Assembly (NCBI GenBank): GCA_035968315.1
Contig: JAVYIN010000003.1
Location: 124,001-188,000, forward strand
DNA: 64,000 bases
Source of the DNA: Nitrospira sp.
GTDB taxonomy: Bacteria > Nitrospirota > Nitrospiria > Nitrospirales > Nitrospiraceae
Reading direction: 5' to 3'
Both the position numbers and the translations under genes were made by a program. The notes under the pieces are model-generated. The model saw only the letters and a list, made by a program, of their open reading frames with translations. It was not told where the DNA came from and did no database searches. Each line of letters starts with the position of its first letter. The stretch's first letter is position 1. Positions 1-7,588 of this stretch are shown here, piece after piece.

Positions 1-202
1 CCTGGGGCGTGAGCAAGTAGCGAATACGGTGAGAAGGAATGGTCGTGGCCTTGACGTACCCTTTTCGCGCCAGCCGTTTCAGATACAAATTGGTCAGGCC
101 AAGCGCGACGCCCAATTTATTCGCAAGGGTACGCTGCGTGACCGCGCCGTCCCGTTCTAACTCCGTCAGAAGGATCAGATCCCGCTGCCCTTGAACATTC
201 AT
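1..202 (-). CDS. Winged-helix (MarR/Lrp-like) transcriptional regulator, 3' part beyond the window
   Basis: Reading the minus strand from an ATG at 200-202 gives an open frame to the window edge (about 67 residues). It contains a helix-turn-helix pattern: RDLILLTELERDG, then TQRTLANKLGVALGLTN as the recognition region, then a wing ending in RIRYLLTP. This looks like the small winged-helix regulators found beside exopolysaccharide and LPS glycosyltransferase genes. It lies downstream of three GT9 genes in the same orientation, so a role in envelope polysaccharide expression is an inference from context. The C-terminus is missing because the window starts here. Confidence 0.7.
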   Translation of the reverse strand, partial: MNVQGQRDLILLTELERDGAVTQRTLANKLGVALGLTNLYLKRLARKGYVKATTIPSHRIRYLLTPQ

Positions 203-212
203 TCGTTAGAAA

Positions 213-246
213 TGAACACTAATGGACAATGTTCAGCATATGAACA
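213..246 (-). promoter_or_regulatory. Palindrome upstream of the winged-helix regulator (possible operator)
   Basis: A perfect dyad TGTTCA-N5-TGAACA lies at 230-246, and a further half site TGAACA at 213-218, just upstream of the regulator start at 202. The position suits an autoregulatory site. No convincing -35/-10 pair was identified, so this rests on symmetry and position only. Confidence 0.35.
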
Positions 247-380
247 CAATTAGCAGAATGAGTCAAGGCGCAAATCTACAAGGGGTGGTACGCGGCGAGG
301 CGGGCGTGACTGGCGAGAAATGCGGGACTGGCTGAACTGGCGAGCAATGCACGTCTCGCTCATCGCGCCTGCCTCGCACC

Positions 381-1400
381 CTATATATGGTGAATGGCAA
401 GAGGGGTCCTGGATTGGATCACCTGCTCCACATGCGTCGACAAGCCAGAGACAGTTAGACGATCCATGCAATCCCAATAGGAACAGGCTTCACCGATGCA
501 TTTTTCACAGGTCGGCACATCCGGACGAAGCAGCACGCCAAGACCCAAGGGCTTCCACCTGGTCGGCAAATTGTTCCGTCGCGGGTCGAATAAGCTCACA
601 TTCGGCACATTGAGAGCCGCCGCCAGATGCGCCGGCCCGGTTGCGCCTGACACCACTGCTTGCGAGACCGCAATCAATCCCATGAGGTCGCGCACCGACA
701 ACTGCCCCATAAGATTTCTGATTCTCCCATCGAGCGGCACCGCTTGTAAGGCTTCTTCCTGAAATTGCGCTCGTTCCGTCTCGCTGCCGGTCAGAATCAC
801 CGAACACCCTTGCTCCACAAGCAGATTGGCCAGGTCGCGATAGTGCTGCGGCCGCCAGCGGCGAGCCGACACCCCGCCGGGATGAATGATCACCCGCCTT
901 CTTGCGTCACCACCCCATCGCTGCTCCCCCGCTGCGCGCTCGCGCTCGGTCACAACCAGCTGAGGACGGCGAACCTCTCCCGGAGTGAGTCCCAGCCCCT
1001 TCAACATCCCGACATTGTATTCGGACTCGTGTTTGGCAAATGTACTCCGGTGTTCATGGGTCCAACGATTCGCCAGCACACTCTGCCAGCGAAAGCCGAT
1101 GGCGACTCGAATGGGAACCCGAGCCAGCCACGCCGCCCACATCAGCCGGCGAAATGGTTTAAGGAAAATGGCCGCATCGATCCCTCCCGCAAACGCTTCT
1201 CGCATCGTCTGCGTCGGCGCATGCACCGTACAGGTCCGCACATAGTCGATGTCGGGATGATGCTCCAAGATGGGGGCGGCAACCGGATTCGCGAGCATCC
1301 CGATACGGACGCCGGGAATCAGTTGGCGCAGCTGCGTGGCGACAGGAAGCGCCAGCACCAGATCGCCCATCCCATCCGGCCGCACAATCAGCACATTCAT
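381..1400 (-). CDS. Glycosyltransferase family 9 (ADP-heptose:LPS heptosyltransferase type)
   Basis: About 339 residues. The start chosen is the ATG at 1398-1400, which gives MNVLIVRPDGMGDLVLALPV, the usual N-terminal beta strand and Gly-rich loop of GT9 enzymes. A longer frame upstream lacks family character. The C-terminal half carries IIHPGGVSARRWRP and the SGATGPAHLAAAL nucleotide-sugar-binding motif, close to the family's NDSGPMH. The four-Cys tail (CEKCIGEACSYWDC) is common in GT9. It overlaps the preceding heptosyltransferase stop by an ATGA junction, so the two are translationally coupled. Family membership is clear. The exact acceptor (inner-core heptose or other sugar) is not. Confidence 0.85.
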   Translation of the reverse strand: MNVLIVRPDGMGDLVLALPVATQLRQLIPGVRIGMLANPVAAPILEHHPDIDYVRTCTVHAPTQTMREAFAGGIDAAIFLKPFRRLMWAAWLARVPIRVAIGFRWQSVLANRWTHEHRSTFAKHESEYNVGMLKGLGLTPGEVRRPQLVVTERERAAGEQRWGGDARRRVIIHPGGVSARRWRPQHYRDLANLLVEQGCSVILTGSETERAQFQEEALQAVPLDGRIRNLMGQLSVRDLMGLIAVSQAVVSGATGPAHLAAALNVPNVSLFDPRRNNLPTRWKPLGLGVLLRPDVPTCEKCIGEACSYWDCMDRLTVSGLSTHVEQVIQSRTPLAIHHI

Positions 1401-2440
1401 CGCGGCACCATGCGAAGGGCCCAGCGATCCCGCACCGCCGCAACCACTTGAGCAGGAATAATGCGCTGAAGACATTCCATCTGGACCGCATTCCGGCACA
1501 CCCGGCTGAAGCAAGGGCGGCAAGGGATCTCGTGGGTCAAGACGGCATGTCCTTCTCCATAAGGGCCGGTGCGCACAGCGCTGGTCGGACCAAACACCGA
1601 GACAACGGGAGTCCCTACCGCGGCCGCCACATGCATGGGACCGGAATCGTTCGTGATCAACAACGAAGCCTTGGACAACAAGGCCGGCAAAATTCCGAGC
1701 GTCGTCTCACCGATGAGGTCGATCACGGGACAATCCGCCAGCCGCTTCATTTGCTCGCCTTCCCGGCGCTCATCCGGCCCCCCGATTACGACAATCGGCC
1801 CCACCCCTTCGCGCGACAATTGTGCCGCCACTGCGGCAAACGATTCGACCGGCCAGCGCTTCGTCGGCCAGCGGGCGGAGATATTCATCGCTACCCACGG
1901 CGCATCGACATTCACGCCCTTTCTTCGCAACACCTCCCCGACAGCCGAATAATCCTGACTCGGCAATCGGAATCGAAACTGCGGCCGGCCCTGCACCGCT
2001 GCGCCAAGGGCGGCAACCATAAGCAGATACCGGTCCACCGCATGCATCTCGGGCATGGGCACGGCAACGCGGCGGGAATAGAACCACGGACTGCCCTCGC
2101 GCCCATTGGCAAATCCCACCCGCGTTGGGCACCCGGTCAGCCACGCCAGCGCCGCGCTCCGCAAAAGGCCCTGAAGATCGAGCACCAGATCGAACCGCTG
2201 ACGCCGCAGCGCCGGGACAGAACCGGTCCACCCGCGTACCGTGAAATCGATCGGCCACACACGATCGACGCCCTCAACACGCTCGACCACCTCAGCCCAT
2301 TGCCGTTTGACACACCAGGTCAGATGGGCCTCCGGCCAGTGCTGTTTGAGCGCCGCCACGACAGGAAGCGTGTGAACAATATCTCCGAGCGAGCTGGGTT
2401 TGATGAGCAGGATGCGTTGGAAATCAGACATTGGCTCCAT
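1397..2440 (-). CDS. waaC: LPS heptosyltransferase I-like protein (GT9)
   Basis: 347 residues. The N-terminus reads ILLIKPSSLGDIVHTLPVV, a hallmark of WaaC/RfaF-type GT9 proteins, and the C-terminal domain has LLITNDSGPMHVAAAVGTP and VSVFGPTSAVRTGPYG, the ADP-heptose-binding signature. A Cys-rich segment (CRPCFSRVCR) follows. It would add heptose to Kdo in the inner core at the cytoplasmic face of the inner membrane. A second Met at residue 4 is an equally possible start. Its stop overlaps the start of the next GT9 gene (ATGA). The gene lies downstream of the WaaF-GmhB fusion across a 9-bp-unit repeat hairpin. Assignment as WaaC rather than another heptosyltransferase is by resemblance. Confidence 0.8.
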   Translation of the reverse strand: MEPMSDFQRILLIKPSSLGDIVHTLPVVAALKQHWPEAHLTWCVKRQWAEVVERVEGVDRVWPIDFTVRGWTGSVPALRRQRFDLVLDLQGLLRSAALAWLTGCPTRVGFANGREGSPWFYSRRVAVPMPEMHAVDRYLLMVAALGAAVQGRPQFRFRLPSQDYSAVGEVLRRKGVNVDAPWVAMNISARWPTKRWPVESFAAVAAQLSREGVGPIVVIGGPDERREGEQMKRLADCPVIDLIGETTLGILPALLSKASLLITNDSGPMHVAAAVGTPVVSVFGPTSAVRTGPYGEGHAVLTHEIPCRPCFSRVCRNAVQMECLQRIIPAQVVAAVRDRWALRMVPR

Positions 2441-2441
2441 A

Positions 2442-2545
2442 GGTCTATCTGGTCTGTTCAGTCTATTTGGTCGTCTGGCCTATTTGGTCCTACTCGCGCC
2501 ATCGACTCGACAAACGAGATAGACCAGATAGACAAGACAGATCAC
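2442..2545. repeat. Inverted array of 9-bp GGTCTGTCT-type units
   Basis: Fills the space between the WaaF-GmhB gene (stop at 2548) and the heptosyltransferase I-like gene (start at 2440). The left arm at 2442-2490 repeats variants of GGTCTATCT, GGTCTGTTC and GTCTATTTG. The right arm at 2509-2544 carries the complement (GATAGACCAGATAGACAAG). Transcripts would fold into a long imperfect hairpin. Related arrays lie at 3102-3219, 6553-6631, 7511-7558 and 11589-11618. Confidence 0.85.
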
Positions 2546-2547
2546 TT

Positions 2548-4263
2548 TTACCGCTGATTCGCATCCGCCAGAATCCACTCGGCCGCATCGGAGAGCGAGG
2601 AAACGACGGCATCGGCCTCCCTGCACTCCCCGTCCTCTTCAGGAGATCCATGGACTTTCGTCTTGACCAGCACCCGCTTGGCCCCAATCCGTCTCGCCAG
2701 CTCCATATCCTTGGCATGATCGCCAACAAGATAGGATCGCGAGAGATCGATGGCTAACTCGTTCACCGCCTGTTCGACCATCCCGGTCTCCGGTTTTCGG
2801 CAATGACAGGTCTCGTCCGGATGATGGGGACAGAAATACATCCCCGCGAACGAAGCACCAGCCTCACCGGCCAGCCGCCGCAGCTTGGCGTGGATCTGCT
2901 CCAGATCGGCCGTTGAAAAGAAGCCTCTCCCGATCCCCGACTGATTCGTCACCAGCACCAGCCGCGCCCCGGCCCCTGTCAGTCTGGCCAGCGCCTCCGG
3001 CACACCGGGAAACAGTTCGAACTGCTCCGGGGAACGAATATAGCCGGGATCGGGATTCAAGGTCCCATCACGATCTAAAAAGACGGTGACTCCGTGAAGA
3101 AGGTCTGTTCGGTCTGTCTGGTCTGTTCGGTCTATCTGGTCAGTCTGGTCCGTCGAAGAACTTCCTCCTCGACCAGATAGACTAGACAGACTTCTTTGAC
3201 CAGATAGACAAGAGAGACCGGCCTCATACACCTGATCGACCGTGACTCCCGTCATGCAGCGATGATCGATGGGACACTCCCGCAACAGACAGGGCGCGCA
3301 CTCGACCGGGTGCCGAACCATGCCCTGCTCCTGGCCGTAGGGCGCCGTCGTGCGCCAATCGGTCGGGCCGAACACGGCCACCACTGGCACACCGAACGCC
3401 GCCGCAATGTGCATCGGCCCCGTATCATTCGTCACCAACAGGGCGCAACGCTTGGTCGCCGCCATCAATTCACGAATCGTCGTCTTGCCGGACAACACCA
3501 CCGAACGAATTCCAAGCCGCGCCGCGATGGCCTGCCCCAGCTCCTCTTCACCCTTCGCTCCCAGGATGATCACCGACAGGGTCCGCCCCTGCTGCCGGCC
3601 GATCTCCAGACTCAGTCGTGCTACGGTCTCAGCAAACCGCTCAGGCAACCAGCGCTTGGCCCCGCCATAGGTCGATCCGGGGTTGATCCCCAAAACGAGA
3701 TCCGTCTCGGCAATGCCGGCTTCCACCAAACGGCGATCCATCGCCCGTTCTTCGTCTTGATGCAGCGTCAACATCGGAGAGGCCGGCGTGCCGGCGAGCC
3801 CCAACGGTCTGAGCATATCCCAATAGTAGTGCACTTGATGTCGTAAGGCCTGCCGGTCGGGAACCGCCACAGGATCGGTCAGAAAAAAGACCCGCCCATC
3901 GGTGGCATACCCGTAGCGGCGGGGCATACCGGCCAGCCACGTGAGCAGCGCCGCCTCAAACGCATTTTGAAACAGCACCGCGAGATCGAACCGCTGCCGC
4001 CGCAACGTCCCAGCCAGCGTCCACTTTCCCGAAAGCCCCGCGTGGATCCCCTTGTCCTCATACCGCACGACATGATTCAGGCCAGGATAGGCAACGAAGA
4101 GCTCCGCGATCGCCGGTTTCGCCAGCAAGGTGAGCTCCGCCTGCGGAAAGAGCGACCGAAGACCTCGAAGCGCCGGTTCGCACATCACAGCATCGCCGAT
4201 CCAATTCGGCGCCCGTACCACGATGCGACGAAACGCCGCGCTTTTCCCGCTCATCCTGCTCAT
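2548..4263 (-). CDS. waaF-gmhB: Fusion protein: LPS heptosyltransferase II (GT9) + D,D-heptose 1,7-bisphosphate 7-phosphatase (HAD)
   Basis: About 571 residues from the ATG at 4261-4263, which overlaps the lpxK stop (ATGA). A longer upstream frame only mirrors lpxK. Residues about 10-345 are a GT9 domain (VVRAPNWIGDAVMCEPAL; INPGSTYGGAKRW; LLVTNDTGPMHIAAAFG; a CAPCLLRECP tail). Residues about 388-571 are a GmhB-type HAD phosphatase: FLDRDGTLN with the nucleophile, VTNQSGIGRG, the zinc loop CPHHPDETCHC, and VGDHAKDM. The two would act in one pathway: GmhB makes D-glycero-D-manno-heptose 1-phosphate on the way to ADP-heptose, and WaaF transfers heptose. Residues about 348-387 between them are encoded by a 9-bp-unit inverted repeat (Ser/Gly/Leu-rich, then Asp-Gln-Thr repeats). 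No stop separates the domains, so the fusion is predicted directly from sequence. Whether it stays uncleaved is unknown. Confidence 0.85.
   Translation of the reverse strand: MSRMSGKSAAFRRIVVRAPNWIGDAVMCEPALRGLRSLFPQAELTLLAKPAIAELFVAYPGLNHVVRYEDKGIHAGLSGKWTLAGTLRRQRFDLAVLFQNAFEAALLTWLAGMPRRYGYATDGRVFFLTDPVAVPDRQALRHQVHYYWDMLRPLGLAGTPASPMLTLHQDEERAMDRRLVEAGIAETDLVLGINPGSTYGGAKRWLPERFAETVARLSLEIGRQQGRTLSVIILGAKGEEELGQAIAARLGIRSVVLSGKTTIRELMAATKRCALLVTNDTGPMHIAAAFGVPVVAVFGPTDWRTTAPYGQEQGMVRHPVECAPCLLRECPIDHRCMTGVTVDQVYEAGLSCLSGQRSLSSLSGRGGSSSTDQTDQIDRTDQTDRTDLLHGVTVFLDRDGTLNPDPGYIRSPEQFELFPGVPEALARLTGAGARLVLVTNQSGIGRGFFSTADLEQIHAKLRRLAGEAGASFAGMYFCPHHPDETCHCRKPETGMVEQAVNELAIDLSRSYLVGDHAKDMELARRIGAKRVLVKTKVHGSPEEDGECREADAVVSSLSDAAEWILADANQR
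3102..3219. repeat. Inverted array of 9-bp units lying inside the WaaF-GmhB reading frame
   Basis: The left arm (3102-3151) is made of GGTCTGTTC, GGTCTGTCT and GGTCTATCT units. The right arm (about 3170-3218) carries the complement (GACCAGATAG, TAGACAGACT, GACCAGATAGACAAG), with a short loop between. On the coding strand it reads as a Leu-Ser-Gly segment followed by Asp-Gln-Thr/Asp-Arg-Thr repeats. It is the same family as 2442-2545, but here it is translated. Confidence 0.85.
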
Positions 4264-5363
4264 CGCGCTGTCCCTTCCGCCTCCTCCCCCTCGCCCCTTG
4301 CCTCGTGCCCCGTGCCCACTATAAGCCCGCGCAACCGCGCTTCCCCGCGCACCACATCCGCGCGCAGCCGCAAGGCCCACCACTGGTCATCAGCCGCCAG
4401 CAGCGGCGCGAGCTTCCCGGCATCTTTTTCCGTCGTCAATACGATCTCCGCCCCCACGCGAGCAGCCTGTCCGCGAATGCGAACTACATCCTCCAACCCA
4501 TAGCCATGATGATCGATATACGCCGTTTCGCCCAACACCTGTATTCCAAGATCCATGGCCAATCGCCGGAACGCCTCGCTGTTACCGATCCCGCTCACCA
4601 GCCAGGCCTTCTTCCCGACAACCCAATCGACAGGGTGACGGTCGCCGGTCATCACGGATACGAGCTCATCTGACTTGAACCGCACTTCCACGGCGAGCGA
4701 CTCAGAAGGCAGCATCCTCTGCAAGCGGCTGCGAACCGCCGACACGTCCCGCTCCGAGTCAGCGCGCGTGATCACCACGGCCGTCGCGCGCCGCACGCCG
4801 TCCAACGGCTCGCGGAGCCGCCCGGCCGGCAGGAGCGCATCCAATCCTGTGGCATCCATCGCATCCACGAGCACCACATCGCAATCTCGCGAGAGCGCCC
4901 GATGCTGAAACCCGTCATCCAGGATGATGCAATCCACCGGTTCTTGCGCCAATACCCAACGGCCCAAGGAGGCACGATCCGCCCCGACCGCCACGATGGC
5001 CTTCGGACAACGGCGCGCGATCAGATAGGGTTCGTCTCCCGCTTCGCCTGGTCCGGCCAGCAGACTCCGGCCATCCGACACCAACAGGCGAGACGCCGTC
5101 GATGCACGTTTGTATCCCCGGCTGAGGATCGCCACCCGCTGGCCCTGCGCCAGCAGCCATTCCGTCAAGAGAATCACCAGCGGGGTCTTGCCGGTGCCTC
5201 CGACGGTCAGGTTCCCCACACTGATCACGCGGCAAGGCAGCCGTGCCTGCGCACACCACCCGCGATCATACGCCCGCATCCGGAGCCGGACCACGAGGCC
5301 ATATAGAACGGCCGCCCATCCCAACCAGGATCGAACCGGATCCCCCGGTCGCAACCACGCCAC
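4260..5363 (-). CDS. lpxK: Tetraacyldisaccharide 4'-kinase
   Basis: 367 residues. Phosphorylates the 4' position of the lipid A disaccharide precursor at the inner membrane. The N-terminus has a membrane-anchoring stretch (about residues 12-30), then the P-loop SVGNLTVGGTGKTPLV at about 48-63, LSRGYKR, and ILDDGFQHR, the family's DDGFQH motif. The start at 5363 lies 2 bp after the waaA stop. The stop overlaps the waaF-gmhB start. The last 18 or so residues (Gly/Glu/Arg-rich) come from a C-rich repeat at 4281-4318 and look like an acquired tail. Confidence 0.93.
   Translation of the reverse strand: MAWLRPGDPVRSWLGWAAVLYGLVVRLRMRAYDRGWCAQARLPCRVISVGNLTVGGTGKTPLVILLTEWLLAQGQRVAILSRGYKRASTASRLLVSDGRSLLAGPGEAGDEPYLIARRCPKAIVAVGADRASLGRWVLAQEPVDCIILDDGFQHRALSRDCDVVLVDAMDATGLDALLPAGRLREPLDGVRRATAVVITRADSERDVSAVRSRLQRMLPSESLAVEVRFKSDELVSVMTGDRHPVDWVVGKKAWLVSGIGNSEAFRRLAMDLGIQVLGETAYIDHHGYGLEDVVRIRGQAARVGAEIVLTTEKDAGKLAPLLAADDQWWALRLRADVVRGEARLRGLIVGTGHEARGEGEEAEGTAR
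4281..4318. repeat. C/G-rich short repeat at the lpxK 3' end
   Basis: The plus strand reads CTCCTCCCCCTCGCCCCTTG followed by CCTCGTGCCCCGTGCCC. Similar CTCGCCCCTCGCC wording occurs at 52642-52672 inside a membrane-protein gene and around 61180-61265 next to smbP. Here it encodes the low-complexity C-terminus of LpxK. Confidence 0.5.
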
Positions 5364-5365
5364 GC

Positions 5366-6751
5366 TTACGACCCCACCATCGCAGCCTGCGAGGCACGAT
5401 CAGCAGACCGGGACGCAGAATGACGAGCGGTTCGGAAGCACGCTTCAATGAGATCGAGGCTCCGCTTCAATGCGCCTTGATTATCACGCACCATCTGGCG
5501 CGCCGCCTCACCCGTGCGACGGCACGCCTCCTCATCCGTGAGCCACTGGCTCATCTGGCGTGCAAGCTCATCGGCATTCGCAACCCGCACGCCTCCGCCT
5601 GCCTCCAGCAACATCGCGGCAATCTCCGCGCAATGATCCGTATAGGGGCCGAACAGCACCGGCTTGCCCCACACGGCCGGCTCCAATAAATTATGCCCCC
5701 CCACAGGCACCAGCGTCCCGCCGACAAAGGCGACCGCCGCTTCGCCATAGGCCTGAGCCAATTCCCCCCGCGTATCGAGAATGATCACCCGCGGCCCGGT
5801 GACTCTCCGATCGAGCTGGCTCTTGCGTTGCACCGCCAATCCGGTTGACGCGACCATCGCGATCACCGCCGGCACGCGTTCGATATGACGCGGAGCCAGC
5901 ATAAGAGCGGCATGAGGATGCCTGCCGATAACTTGTTGATAGGCCGCGACCAGCGCCTCTTCCTCACCCGCATGCGTACTGCCGGCGAGCAGAAGCGACT
6001 CGCCCTCATGCACCCCCAACCTGGAGCGAAACGAGGGCTCGGCCACCGTCGCCGGCATGGGCTGATCGAACTTGATGTTGCCGGTCCTATGCACCCGATC
6101 GGCATCGGCCCCCAAGGCCACGATGCGCTGCACATCGCGCTCCGATTGCATAAGACAGAGCGTGAGCGACCGCAGCACGGAACGATAGAACGACGTGAGA
6201 CCGGCGACATGCTGCCGTGAAAATGATCGTGACGACAACCGGCCATTGACCAAAACGGCCGGCACCTGCCGGTCCCGCAGAGCCCACAAGAGATTCGGCC
6301 AGAGTTCGGTCTCGACGAACACATAAAGCACAGGCTGCCACTGCGCGATCGCGTGTGACACGGCCCAGGGAACGTCGAGCGGAGCATACCGGTGTTCCGC
6401 CACCCCAGCCAATCGCTGCTCGACCGCCTCCCGGCCTGTTTCCGTGACCGTCGACACGATGAACCGGTGATCGGGATGGCTGCGGTGCAGATCTTTCACC
6501 AGCGGCGTCACCGCCACCACTTCGCCGAGAGACACGGCATGAATCCAGATAGTCGGTCTATTCGGTCTGTCTGGTTCGTTTGGTCTGTCTGGTCGACCCG
6601 ATGGACGAGACAGACTAAATAGACCAAACAGGCGATCCCCGCCGAACAACCGTTGGCGCAGTCCCCGACGGCATCGTTTCTTGGCGAGCAGAATGCAGAG
6701 AATGATCGGAGTAGCCAGAATGAGCAGCGTATTGTAGAGCAGTCGCCACAT
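5366..6751 (-). CDS. waaA: 3-deoxy-D-manno-octulosonic acid (Kdo) transferase
   Basis: About 461 residues from the ATG at 6749-6751 (MWRLLYNTLLIL). A frame extending 15 codons upstream has no support. It transfers Kdo from CMP-Kdo to lipid IVA at the cytoplasmic side of the inner membrane. Features: an N-terminal transmembrane anchor, then WIHAVSLGEVVAVTPL, VFVETELWPNLLW, LLLAGSTHAGEEE, and the C-terminal AFVGGTLVPVGGHNLLEPA motif of GT30. Residues about 40-66, between the anchor and the first GT-B domain, are encoded by a 9-bp-unit inverted repeat and read as an Arg/Pro/Asn-rich insert. lpxK follows 2 bp downstream. Confidence 0.93.
   Translation of the reverse strand: MWRLLYNTLLILATPIILCILLAKKRCRRGLRQRLFGGDRLFGLFSLSRPSGRPDRPNEPDRPNRPTIWIHAVSLGEVVAVTPLVKDLHRSHPDHRFIVSTVTETGREAVEQRLAGVAEHRYAPLDVPWAVSHAIAQWQPVLYVFVETELWPNLLWALRDRQVPAVLVNGRLSSRSFSRQHVAGLTSFYRSVLRSLTLCLMQSERDVQRIVALGADADRVHRTGNIKFDQPMPATVAEPSFRSRLGVHEGESLLLAGSTHAGEEEALVAAYQQVIGRHPHAALMLAPRHIERVPAVIAMVASTGLAVQRKSQLDRRVTGPRVIILDTRGELAQAYGEAAVAFVGGTLVPVGGHNLLEPAVWGKPVLFGPYTDHCAEIAAMLLEAGGGVRVANADELARQMSQWLTDEEACRRTGEAARQMVRDNQGALKRSLDLIEACFRTARHSASRSADRASQAAMVGS
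6553..6631. repeat. Inverted array of 9-bp units inside waaA
   Basis: The left arm at 6553-6594 consists of GGTCTATTC, GGTCTGTCT, GGTTCGTTT and GGTCTGTCT. The right arm at 6604-6631 carries the complement (GACGAGACAGACTAAATAG). It encodes a low-complexity Ser/Arg/Pro/Asn segment in WaaA. It belongs to the family at 2442, 3102, 7511 and 11589. Confidence 0.85.
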
Positions 6752-6789
6752 GAGATTGCTACAGCGCGAGAGAGGCGCGACAGGCGAGA

Positions 6790-7508
6790 CTAGCACGCCC
6801 CACCTTTCACGCCAGTCTTGCTTTTCCCGCTCATCGCGACAACGTCCGCTTCCGCCTCAGCTGTCAGCCGATTCAGCGCTGATTCCAGTTCGACGCGAGC
6901 GGCTTCAAGGGCAGCCTCATCCGCCTCGCGCGAGACCCAGATCGGTGCGCCCCAGAGGAACAGTCCCCGCGAGAAGGGATACGGCACCATGAAGCGATCC
7001 CAGCTCGAGAAGAGTTTTTTTTTGAGCAGCCAAACCCCAAGGGAACAATCGGCAACCCGGTGGCCTTCGCCAGCTGAATCACGCCCAGCTTGGCCACCTG
7101 CCGAGGCCCTTTGGGGCCGTCCGGCGTCACCACCACATCTTTCCCCGACCGTCCAAGCTTGATCAACGCACGCAACGCTCCGGCTCCGCCTCTCGTACTC
7201 GACCCGCGCACCGCCTCGTGGCCGAATCGGGCAATAATTCTGGCAATGATCTCTCCGTCTCCGTGCTGGCTGATCAAGACATGCGAGCCGGCGCCGCGAT
7301 AGCCAAAGGGGATCATCAACTGCTGCGCATGCCAGAACGCGAGAATGATCGACCGCCCCTCGCGATACAACGCATCCACCGGTTCATGGCCCCGCTGCTC
7401 CAGCCGCATCGTCCCCTTAATTCCGCGGATCACCAGCGCCCCGAGCGGCGGCAGCACCGTAAACTTGAGCCAATTCTCGATGCGCTTCTTTATGCTCATG
7501 TGGTTCAT
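6790..7508 (-). CDS. DUF374 lysophospholipid acyltransferase-family protein, split by a frame change at an A9 run
   Basis: The zero frame from 7508 codes for about 164 good residues: IILAFWHAQQLMIP, SQHGDGEIIARI and VTPDGPKGPR, all typical of DUF374. It then runs into a coding-strand run of nine A (plus strand T9 at 7015-7023) and continues as unrelated sequence to a stop at 6873. The -1 frame after the run continues the family exactly, LFSSWDRFMVPYPFSRG, to a stop at 6790, giving about 239 residues in all. The codons at the run are TCA AAA AAA AAC, an A-AAA-AAA slippery heptamer. The protein may be made by -1 frameshifting or transcriptional slippage, or the gene may be mutated or misread. 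Between msbA and waaA it may add a late acyl chain to lipid A, by context only. A second ATG at 7499 is an alternative start. Confidence 0.8.
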
Positions 7509-7510
7509 CT

Positions 7511-7558
7511 CGTCTGTCTGGTCTATCTAGTCTGTTTGGTCTATTCGGTCTATCTGGC
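7511..7558. repeat. 9-bp-unit array upstream of the DUF374 gene
   Basis: Units GTCTGTCTG, GTCTATCTA, GTCTGTTTG, GTCTATTCG and GTCTATCTG run in tandem between the msbA stop (7589) and the acyltransferase start (7508). Only one arm is present here, with no matching complement nearby. Confidence 0.8.
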
Positions 7559-7588
7559 CACTTGGTACTTGTCACCTGTCACTTGGCT

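Noticed and set aside
4264-4383. Longer N-terminus for WaaF-GmhB
   Set aside because: The extra codons overlap lpxK and are Gly/Arg-rich, while the ATG at 4261-4263 gives a normal GT9 beginning with an ATGA overlap.
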